NCBI GenBank assembly: GCA_024220505.1
Contig: JAKZZE010000023.1
Span: 62,001 to 126,000 of the forward strand
From: Rhizopus arrhizus
Lineage: Eukaryota; Mucoromycota; Mucoromycetes; Mucorales; Rhizopodaceae
Length of the DNA stretch: 64,000 nucleotides
Direction of reading: 5' to 3'
The translations under genes and the position numbers were made by a program. Shown here piece by piece: positions 33,915 to 44,794 of this stretch (the first letter of the stretch is position 1; every line of letters starts with the position of its first letter). The notes beneath the pieces are model-generated. The model saw only the letters and a list, made by a program, of their open reading frames with translations, did no database searches and was not told the DNA's origin.

Positions 33915-36900
33915 AAGCAAGTATTTTAAATATACGTCATTTTGCTTGTTACAAACGCACATGTTTTTTTTTTTGTGTTTTGAAAATAGAACGCACAATT
34001 TACGTTAGTTTGAAAAAATAAAGGTATCTTTTATTCTATTGACGATCGTTGTCCTCCCCAGGTAAATGATATACTATGTTACATCCCATTTATAGACTAG
34101 TAACAGGATCAATAGCTGATCTTGACTTGAAATTTTGTCTTGGCATCCTATCCATCAAGTTTCACTCCCTAAATGTGGGTAAAAAAAAAATTAGTTTTTC
34201 ATATAAAGATTTTATTCTTATTTTTTGCCAACACGTTGGTTAATTACGATGAGTGAATTTGATTTGATTCTATTTCTTTCCTTTCCGGTAGTTAATTTGA
34301 CTAGTAAATTAAAATCATTTTATAAAAAAAGATTGCTAAAAAGTGAAATCAATAGGCAAAGCTACAATTGAAATCCTCATGTTCTATAGCACAGAGAGAA
34401 TATCCAAACAATCAATACAAGAAAAGCCCTTGTGTTGGACTGATGAATATACATCGATTTATGCTTTTTTCATCATCGACTGTACAAACTGTTTCCCAGT
34501 AACAAAAACTCCGGATGAAACTTGTGTACTCAGATCATATTAGATACCTGAAAGTAAGGGGTCATCGTGTGTCCCCTGATGAGTTAGCGTGTGAAGGTGA
34601 AAAGGGATTGAATACTTGATGATTGGTTGCTAGAAAGATGTCAGCCAAAAGTTCAAACGACGATGATTGGAAATAGATTGAATAGAAAGAAGATGAGAAC
34701 AGAATGCCAGCTTTTCTTTGAAAAAGAGGGGTTGAGTCAAGAGGCATAATTAATTTACTACAAAAAAAGACAGGCAATAGATTTGATCATGTATGGATTG
34801 CTTAAAGAAGTCGTATGAATCGAGGAAAAATCTCTCTGGACTAGTAAAGATTTATTAATAAAAATTATTTAAACATTCAAAAAAAAAATCATACTTTTTT
34901 TTCTTAAAAATACATGTGCTTTTGTCAGTTAAATATGCAATTAAACGTGTCTCGTATCATGTCAAAACATCCATGAAAATAAATATTCAACTGTATTTAA
35001 CTTTTAGATTCACTTAAGTTCTGCTGTTTAATCCTTATTTTGCTTCTATGGTATATGCTTTTTCTATTCGTCTTATTTTATACGTGATCTCCACAACCTC
35101 TTGCACAACTAGAGAACAGAAAGCTACAGGCTTACTTATTTTTAGTACCAATACTATAAATAACGTGATTGAAAAACTCTTTTAAAAGTGAATCAAGCCT
35201 TTACCATTTCAAAGGAATTTCTTAATCAACCTAAGCCATGAGATACTAACTTTAAAAGGTTGACGGATGTTTTTTATAGTTGTAATCAATACCCATGTTG
35301 CTTCAAAAGTTGTTTTTGCAAAAGTGAATGACAATTTCATGTCCGGGATCTGTCAGTGTCAGCCCCTCAACCTGTCACTACAAACATGAAAAAGAAATAG
35401 AGGTAAACAAGCAAAGAGTAAACGCATGTATTGTTCAAATAATTTCTCTCTTTCCGTATAAAAAGCTGTGTCTTTTGAGGAAAATAAGAAAAGAAAATCA
35501 AGAAAGTGTAGCTATGTGTATGAACAAAACTTAATGCGTAGGATTGGCTTTCTTTACGAATCTGAAGTAGGACAATCGATGTTATTCTAAGCCAAATGCT
35601 GCAGAACTAATAAGAAAAGCGATACGTAGCCTATTTAGACGCATCTGTCTGTTCACTTGATCTTTCCTCAGAACCCCTATTGAGACAATTTAAAGTATCA
35701 TCACTTGGGTTTTTGTCTTGATCACTTTCGCAGCAACCTAAAGCCCTCTTTAAAGGAGATTGACTATCTCATACTATCCAGATTGCTTTTCTAACACATG
35801 TTCAAGGCAAATGTTGGTATACATTTGATACAATGTCAATACTCTATTCTTTTAAATTTTTTTTTTGTTCTTGTTCATTTCTGGTTCGATACCCTCGTAG
35901 TCCTTCCACATCGGATGAGTAGGTTTCAACAAACATTATAGTTGACATAGCCTGAGCTTGGCAATGAAGGGCGCCGAATCCTGGTCCCTCTCGAGGACAA
36001 GTCGCTAGACACGGTCCTATAAGATCTATCATCAAAACTGCCAAGTGCCTGTAGATGATGTCAGAGTGAAAGGGGGATGCAGACAACAAGAAGCATTTTT
36101 ATCTCTCTAGAATCGCGCCTTTGCTGCCTGCCTCAACACGTTATTTATTGATTGCTTTGTGAGAATGACTAGATTCTGGTTCAGACGTGATGTTTCTCAA
36201 CAACCAAGAAGAACTAGAGAGGGTCCGAGGACCTACGTGACTCATGTCCAGCACGCTGCCCTAGAAATCGGTTGTTTCTCCTGATCGGTTTTCGCTGTTT
36301 AACAGCTAGATGCATTCAGTGTAAGAGGTAGACATCATCATAGCTTTTGAATCTTTACCGTTTTTTTTTTATCGCTTCTTTTCTAATGATGTCATCTCAG
36401 TTTATCAATAGTTTATAAAAGCAGTGTATTGCAAGTGCATGGACTATAGTATTACACATGAATGCATGTATAGAGTGTATTTGTGACGCTTACCACTGCA
36501 TGTGAAGGATGAGACAAAGTATGTCAATATTTCACCCCCTCCTTTGACAAGATTCCGCTGAATCACAAAAGCTTCTGAAAGTCCTTGAGACATATAAGAA
36601 ACAGTGGTATTTGTATTGTTTTTTTTATAAAAAAAAAAAAAGCTTGATGAATACCACAGAATTTTCTACAAGTAAGCGTGTTCATCTTTGAAGAATGGGA
36701 TGAGAAGCCAACAATATTCATCCTGTAGATGGTCAGCAGTAATAAGATTTTGATTCATCAGAGTATTTTAAGGCATAGTGACTAGCAAGGAAATGATTGA
36801 GCCATGGTTTATTTGATTTGTTGGTCTCTTTGTTTGTGCTGTACTGACTTGACCTTTCTTCTTTCTGTAGTGTAGCTAGTGATTATCTTACATGATGTAT

Positions 36901-39900
36901 GAACTCATAATTAGACCGACTCAAGTAGGCTTGTTGAAAAGAAACCAGAGTGTTCACCAGTTGGTGTTTATTACGATGAATACTGATCGCATGGGATCCA
37001 TCCAAAGCAGAAGATAAAGACGGATGCTGTTCAAGATAGCAAGAGATTGCATGAGGAACAGGAAGGACATGGTTTACAATGAGGCATCCTTTTTAAACTT
37101 GAATCCAAGTATTACCTCTTTATGACAGGTTGTACCTGAGCTGCTTTAAACAAAATGATCATGTCAACCTGTGGACTTTGGATGAGTATCAGTTATTGAC
37201 AACTTCAAACTCAACCGGTCTGTCCAGAGATTGAATTCATGCACAGACTGGGTTGTAATCTTGAATTTAATTTCAACGCGAGTATTTCATTTCACGTACT
37301 CTCTTACCTGGTTTTTATCAAACAAGACAGTGTGTTGACAACTTATAGTTGACCTGATCTGCTTCTTTTTAAAAACCAGAAAGGGGGAGGGATTGACTGA
37401 TATCAACCGTTTAAGAAAGCAGCATCTGTTTACCTTTTCTTTCCATATTTAAAACCAACGCCACAAAAAAAAAAGAAAAAGAAAAAAAATTTAAATGACA
37501 GAAAGTAAACAATGTGCCTCATTTTTTTTAAATTTATTAAATAAAGTCTACACTTTCATACAAAAAAAAAATTTAAATTTATCAACATGGTTCATCTTTC
37601 TATAATAAACAGAATTCATTTTGTTGTCTTTATCAAACAAAACGATCAACTGTTTTAGATGGTTACGATAGATTATTTTTAAAAAGAGAAGAAATGATGA
37701 ATAGTCCTTGTGTGTAACTGTGATAATATTTAGAAAAATATAAAAAGAAAAGAACGAGTCATGTTCTTTAAAGAACCATTTTAGATGAAAATCCTATTTA
37801 ATAAAATGCATTGTTTTTTGTTTAAAAGAAAATATAAACCTTTTGTGTAAATGATAGAGAGGATCCTTGTCTAAAAGAAGTAAAATACTGGGACCAGGTA
37901 TATCATCGGAATCGGTTTCAAACCAACTAGAATTTTTTTTTTTCTTCTTTGCAAAACCAAACACAAAGAAAAAAACTAGATTGGTCCATGTACTGCGGAA
38001 TAAGAGAGAGAGAGAGATAAGGTACAGATTGATTTATTTCTAATGCGATTCATACTGAATGAGGCCATTTAATCTCATCAGTGAAAAAAAAATAAGGATC
38101 GATATTGAAACATTTCATTATTTATGTTTTCACATAGCATCATACGATGAAAAACAAAAGATTGACACATCTCACTCATGTCTTACTCAATTGGTCAGTG
38201 TTCATCTTCTCTTTTTTTATGCTACACAAATCTTTCCGAGACACAATGAATGAAAACAACGATCGATTGAGGTCAGGAACAAGAAAGAAGACGGTCGAAA
38301 GAAAAGAAAGAGTTCTGTTTTCAACCCTGTTGACAAATATGTCAACATTTATCATCAGATATTATTCACTAAACTCACCAGAATGCATGTTCATCTTCTT
38401 TCGCAATAGAGTGCCACAATAAACAACAACAAAGAAACAACTTTAATAATTCCAGTTCTTACATAGAGTACAGAATATGTTACAAAAGTTCTGCTGCGAG
38501 AATCGAAATGTTATACAGCCAAAAAAAAAAATTTGAACGTAAAAAAAAGGAAAGCCGGAATTGAATTTCTTTAAATGTTCTTCCAAGCATATATAAATAA
38601 GCTTTGCTTTTTTTTATTTTTTTATTTTTTTTTTTAACGGTTGTCATGGCTGAATATATTAAACCTCTAAATTTGCAAGGTGGTCAATGGTAAATGAGAA
38701 AAAGAATAAAAGATTCATGTGTTTACGGATGTTTTATAGCTCGTGGTGTGGTAAATATGGTCATAAAAGACCCACTTGTCCACTACTCAAATGAACCAAC
38801 ATCCATCATTCCTCTGTCACATACCCACTCTCTTTTTTGTCTCTGTACGTTGACGAAATCATAGACCTTTTCACAAGTTTGTAAATATGCCTTCAATGTC
38901 ACCTTATTTAAAAAAAAAGTATTTTATAATAAAACATTAAACACATGCTGTCACTCGTCGTCTTGGTTCTTTTTTTGTGGACCCATGATCTCACCAGACG
39001 TTCAAAACAGAAGGGGGGGGTGACAAACGTTCAATAGTGTTGTGGAACCAATTGTGTTTGGGGGGGGAGGTGACAAGTGTGACAGTGCCGATAATCGTCA
39101 CTTTCTTTCGGCTATCGGAAGAAGAGGTGCAAGACGAATCATTCACATTGTTACACGTATGTCTTGATTTCTATCTTTAAATATGAAACCTCTTTACGTT
39201 TTATGAAGCTGTGGTACATCATCTGACTTGCCTTCAGAACTGATGTTTCGTAACAACGTCAATCATCCCCCCCTCTCGCTGCTGTCAAAAAAAAAAAGAG
39301 GATGGGTTCCGCTGAGTTTGATCAAACAACATTTGTGTTCTATTCCGCTTAGATCCATGTTGATGATGAATAAAGAATGGATGAGATCAAAGTGGGATGA
39401 GACAAAGAGGGATAGGCTACTTTGGCAGTGATAAAATAGAACATTCTTAAAAGGGTCCATCTCAATTAAAGCAGGATGCTATCTCTGTTATCACCAAAAA
39501 AAAAAAAAGATTTCATATTTTAATAAACTGTTTCCCACAGAAATGAACAGTCAGTGAGATGATTGCGATACTTTATTCACACCAAAAGAGAATTTTGATG
39601 TAAATCTAATTGAGTGTATCATGTTTTTTATATTTCCCTTGTTCCAGACCAGATACAAAATAAACTATTTTTTTTTTTTTGAAATCAAAGTTAGAAACAA
39701 AAAGTAAATAAAAAAAAGTAGCTCAGAGTGCAACATTGACTGAAAATTCATTAGTCTGCAATACTTTAATTTTTTTTTCCCTCTCGCAGCACGTTATACA
39801 AAAAATAAATCGTGAAACGTTACCTTTCCTTCTTTTCAAATCGTTCAAGTTCTTTTTGTTTCCAGGAACCTTGAGGGATGTTTAAAACTGAATTCTGCAG

Positions 39901-41387
39901 AGAACAGTATCAAAAAGTCACTGTTCAAAAGGGGAATAAAAAGAAAGTAACTTTATCTTTTATCATTTCACAAAAGGTTCCCCTTTCTGAAACATTCGGA
40001 TATACATGCAATTCATCATCTACAAGAATGATGTAATCATTGTCTTTGTCTTCTAAAGAACGATGATATCCAAGTTGGCCCGTGCTTTACGATTTCTTTT
40101 TTGCTGCTGTTTACAATAAAACTCTTTTGTTTGGGGTAGCACACTGAGAACAAATGGACATGTAACCCATTCTTCTTTTTGGCTTGTCATTAAAAATAAC
40201 ATTCAATTGAAATGACAAAGAAACTGATCAAACAATCTTTTCTTTTTCTTTTGTCTGTCCTTTTCTTATTCTTTTTTTGTTTTTGTTTATACAAAAGACA
40301 AATCGGAAAACACAATTTGGAAAAAAGTGCTACAAACATGCTTTTATTTACAGCGTTTGTAGCTGCGTCGCTATGTTAGTAATTTGGATGACTGAATCAA
40401 CTTGACTAATTTAATAAATTGGTTTACAACTTAAATCACACGTAACCTTTCACGTTCTTTGTATCAAATAGAGGGGATAAGGGATGAATAGTAACAAAGG
40501 GTTGTTCTCAAATGATGGTTCAATGCCGTCCGTAAAAAGAGGGAGACAACGTTTAAAGAAGAGTCTTCTTTAAAATGAATGACGAGACCATCATGTCCAG
40601 TTAGTTTATCAATCCTACCTCTGCTTGAACGATCGTGTGCTCACAAGCTTTCCTGTTTTACCGTGTCTTGAACAATAAAAGTGTCTTGATCAACAGACTC
40701 TATCACTCACAGTCACCCTCTAACGAAACTAAAGGCTCGGTCATAATTATATGAATTTTTTTTTTTTTTCTCATTAACCTTAATCAAGATAAGAGCATTG
40801 ACCAAGTTATTTCCCCCTTTTTTGATTATAAATTGTTTACAGTAAGTTTAACTTGCGGAAATCCCGAAAATAAAATAGGGGGGGAAATAATTTAAGGAGA
40901 ACAAAATAAAAAATAAAGGTTACGAAAGGACCTTTAGATATTCATGAAAAGCTCATTCATTTCTATTCAATAGACAACAGTGTATAGAATAAAAAAAAAA
41001 GAATTCGGATCAGTAAAGAAAGTCATGATCTACAGTCATCCTTCCCTCTTTCTTTCTCCCCTGCGTAAGGTAGGCAAATGACAAGAATACGTTTAAGGAG
41101 AGTGTTGCCAGAAAAAAGTGAGAATAACAAGAACTTTTTGTGCACAAGAGATCAACCACTCTATCTATCACAGTTGACATGAAGGATAGAAAGGAGAATG
41201 ATTTTCATTAAAACAACAAATAATCTCTCCTTTTTATCTCCTATTTTTTATATTTAAAAAAAAGAAATTTAACTTTTTTTTTTTTCTTGTCCTTTTCACT
41301 ACTCATTCCCACTTTTGTTAAACCACACAACTAGAAACAACTCAAGCCCGTTTTCTCTCTCACTCTTTTTTTTTTCTTTCTGTCAAC
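33915..41387. other. 7.5 kb without a recognisable gene
   Basis: No frame with family features, no spliced gene that I could assemble, and no tRNA. It has many A/T homopolymers (for example 38604-38635), (C/T)-rich patches and two G8 tracts each followed by TGACAA (39013-39026 and about 39060-39076). It ends in a pyrimidine-rich promoter-like stretch (41275-41385) before the gene at 41388. It could hold a long 5' UTR, a non-coding RNA or decayed repeats. A GGTTCGATACC at 35882 resembles a tRNA B box, but no cloverleaf can be built. Confidence 0.45.
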
Positions 41388-41918
41388 ATGACATTTGATC
41401 GAATGAAAGATGAAGAAGTCGTAGAGGAATCTTCCTCCATGTTGTTCAATAACGATCTGTGGTCACAGCAACCTATGGCAAATTATGATTCAAGTAATAT
41501 ACCAATAGACATGTCACTGCCGGCAGTGGCATCTTCTTTACCCAGACCTACTGTCAACACCACCAACCCAACCCTCGTCACCTCTCCACCTCTGCTTGAT
41601 CCCACAAAGATTTATCATCCTGAATGGGGAGTGATCAAAGATCAAGATTTTCATCCACTCACACTAAAGCATCAGCGAGACCTTGAAGTGCTCTTTCAAT
41701 CCGGTTCTGCTATTTCTGATTTCTATTTTTGGCAAGCTAATCTGGGTGGTTACTGTATGGCGGATATGGTGCAAGGTAAACAAGATACGTGAAAGAAGGA
41801 GAAATTAACTTTATTAGGCGTCGTTGTCTCTACTGAAGGAGCTTTTGTTCTTGAAAGAAAAATAGTAGAAGGTGCACCCCATCCTGGAAGAAGAAAGAAG
41901 AAGCGAGGTTTAGGATAA
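41388..41918 (+). CDS. Small protein of unknown function, 162 residues
   Basis: Two exons, 41388-41775 and 41818-41918, separated by a 42 nt intron (gtaaac...attag), end in TAA. The N-terminal half is Ser/Pro/Thr-rich and looks disordered. The second half (WGVIKDQDFHPLTLKHQRDLE, then FYFWQANLGGYCMADMVQG) is more compact and vaguely recalls the spacing of WWE-like modules. The C-terminus is strongly basic (GRRKKKRGLG), a possible nuclear localisation signal. A long pyrimidine-rich stretch precedes the ATG. It converges with CK2 alpha with 54 bp between stop codons. I do not recognise the family. Confidence 0.65.
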
Positions 41919-41972
41919 GAAGAAAAAAAAAAAAAAAAAAAAAAAAGAGAGGGTGGATTCTATCATAGTTTA

Positions 41973-43266
41973 TTATTGTATCATTTGGTTTCGAACGGGA
42001 GCTAATCATATAATAAAAAGTCAATACAAATTTATTCAGTGAGCCTTTTTGGTTACCAAAGAAAGGATGTTCCATAGCTTCTTTTGCTGTAGGTCTATCT
42101 TGATGATCATATTGTAACAAGTTGTCCAATAAATCAAATAGTTCTTCTGACATGTATTTTTCATTTTGAGCATTCACAAAGCGACTCCAAGGGGTAGGTT
42201 TATACCTGATCATCTCATTAGTATCCCTTTCGATCATTCAAAGTAGACTTACGTTCCCATAATCTTTTGTATACGTGGGTCTAATTTTAATTCGTATTTT
42301 TGAAGGTAAGCATGTAATTTGTCTGTGCCTAACACTTTGGCTATCTTGACCAATTGATCATAATTATCACTTCCACTAAAGAATGGGTCTTTACGGAATA
42401 CCTAGTGTATCATTAGTCCCCCTGACACAATCCCATCCCTTCTCTTAAGATTACCATGCCAGCCAACATACAACCAAAGCTCCATAAATCCAGGCTATAA
42501 TCATAATAAAACAGATCTACCAACAGCTCAGGTCCTTTGAAACAACGTGAGGCCACCCTGACATTGTACTTTTCTCCTGGATGATAAAAATCAGCTAAGC
42601 CCCAATCAATTAAACGCAACTACTCTCTTATTAATAAGCAAATTGTCACACAGCCTTGTTTCTATTTACTTGTCTTTGTTCATGGTCAATCATCACATTG
42701 TGAGGTTTTACATCTCGATGCATGATACCCATCGAATGACAATAATCAATCGCCTTCAAGAGTTCAAACATGTAATAACGTACGTCCATATCAGTAAATG
42801 TAGGGTAAAGTGTTCTGAAATCAACATTGTTGACATTTCAAATATCAAAGCAGGTACTTTGGACTAGGGGTTGCCTCAGTATACACACATCACACATTTC
42901 ATCCACTTACTTCTGGGTCTCGCACGATGTCTAATAAACCAATAATGTTCGGTCCACCTGTCAAGTTTTGTAAAATCTTGATTTCTCTCTTAATCTTCTT
43001 CTTCTTTACAGGTTTCAATACTTTGATAACACAGCTTTGTTGGTTTAAAGCATTGATACCTGAGAAAACTTCAGAATATTTTCCTCGGCCAATCTTTTTT
43101 TTAATCTCGTACATGTCTTGTACTCTACTGACCCATCAGTCCTTTCTTTCTCTGAACTATTTGTTCTAATTTACCCCCATTTTACTTGAAGTGATTCGTA
43201 ATCATAATATTCTTTAGGTCGATTGGTATTTGCATAAGGATATGCTTTGGCAATACTCTCATTCAT
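41973..43266 (-). CDS. CKA1: Casein kinase 2 catalytic subunit alpha, with an apparent 1-nt frameshift
   Basis: Seven minus-strand exons: 43266-43175, 43124-42911, 42863-42670, 42619-42455, 42401-42253, 42205-42057 and 42001-41973 (331 codons including the stop if the missing base is counted). CK2 marks are all present: [48 protein letters not shown] and HPFFAPVRNQ at the end. CK2 alpha is a constitutively active Ser/Thr kinase that forms a tetramer with CK2 beta. Exon 3 is 194 nt where 195 is needed. The break lies in the hinge at TTTGAAATGTC (about 42829-42839), and the downstream frame meets a TGA just upstream. No alternative splice restores it. Either a sequencing error or a dead paralogue. 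The activation segment reads SRCFKGPE where Tyr is usual. Confidence 0.85.
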
Positions 43267-44794
43267 CTTTTTCAAAATACAGGAACAAAAAAAGAAGGAG
43301 AGGAAAGAAAAAAAAAAAAAAAAAAAGTTTTTTAATTAATATCCCGCAATCCACTGAAAAAAATAAACTTTTTGTAAAGTGAGAACGTTGTTATGCAGAC
43401 ACATATACTAAATAAGGAACAAGTCTATTTTTTTTTTCTTTTTAAGGAATTAGATAATAAAGGACCACTCACTGTCTCATCCTTACAGCCTTTGAAAACA
43501 AGGTGGATCTCAATCTGTTCACTCGCTATCCATTTCTTCAAAGCCTTGATAGAAGCCCTGTCTCTTTGATTTCGCTTCATTTTGCTTCTTGTCTTTCACT
43601 GTCGCTAGCTGGACAATCATTTGCTTTTCTTTTGTACATGTCGTTATTAAGAGCATGATGATAAAAGTCTACAAAAAAGTGCGTACAAAAGATCGTCTGA
43701 TATCTTTGCCTTTCGACAACGTCCTTGGGCCATGTGGATGCTGTAGGAACTCAAGATGAAGCCAGTCGATTGACTTAAAAAAGTCAACCAACAGAGGCTA
43801 AAGATCCTATTTCAAACGTACGAGCACCTTCTCATCCATCTTTCAAGTGTTGCCAAACCGATCCGCTTTGATCGATGTCTTGTAGGGAACCAGAGGGTTC
43901 CGACACTTTCCTGTCACGGATGACTGCACCCTTCGATAGGCTTGAGACTGCATTTCAATAGAGACGGGATTTGACACAATGCCATGCTTTGATATCACAA
44001 CATCTTCCTCCTCACAATCCCTCTATACTGTGTCCATTCAGATTCATCCGTCTTGAACATTTTGGAAAGAGAGAGAGAGAAGCCTCGAGGTAGATCCCAG
44101 AGACTTTGAAACCAAGAGTGTGAGTACATGTTGGCAAGAACAGTGAGGATATCCTTGCAGCAACATGTTGGTATAAAACATGTTTTCAATAGGAATGTTT
44201 CATACGTGATAGCGAAAAGGAGGATGAACAGATGGATGGTGTGGCATGCAAAAAAGAACTGGGCTTTACCGGTAGATGATTGACAACAAGTAGCAAAAGA
44301 ATGATTCATCATGAAAGAGTCAGTGATGATGACAATCATGTGGAGCTCCTGATGTAGTGAGCAAACCAAAGTTGTCACACTGTAAACCAGAGAACAGGAC
44401 GCATGAAATTAAGTTTGACATACAAGGAAAAAAAAGAGCCATGTAGACGAGACGAATGCTGTCTGGTTGACAATAGAAGCCTATACACATTGTTTGACAT
44501 AAAAAGCAGAAACAGGACATTGAGAGGGATCAAGCCATCTCTTTCTGAACATATCACCCTCCTGCTAGGTACAGCTGCTTTGACCGAACGGTGTGTTGCG
44601 GACATCCAAAGAACCAAGACAGCACCTACTCTCAGATGCTTCATGATAAGGAAGGAGCATGCCACAGACACCATCTCACACGGGAGCCTTCGATAAGGCC
44701 GTGGGGCTGTCAATCCCAAGCTTGCTTTAAAGGAAACAATTTCAAACGGAGTGGCTTGTTTTTTCTTTTTCTTTTTAATTTTCATTGTTACCTA
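43267..44794. other. Divergent intergenic region between CK2 alpha and URI, no gene recognised
   Basis: 1.5 kb with several short frames on both strands, none with family features. It presumably carries the promoters of both flanking genes. Confidence 0.5.

Noticed and set aside
35882..35892. GGTTCGATACC, resembling a tRNA B box
   Set aside because: No A box at the right distance and no acceptor or anticodon stem can be folded on either strand.
42817..42859. GTACCT...TTTCAG segment in CK2 alpha exon 3 as an intron that would explain the frameshift
   Set aside because: Its removal leaves 151 nt, still out of phase, and would delete the kinase hinge.
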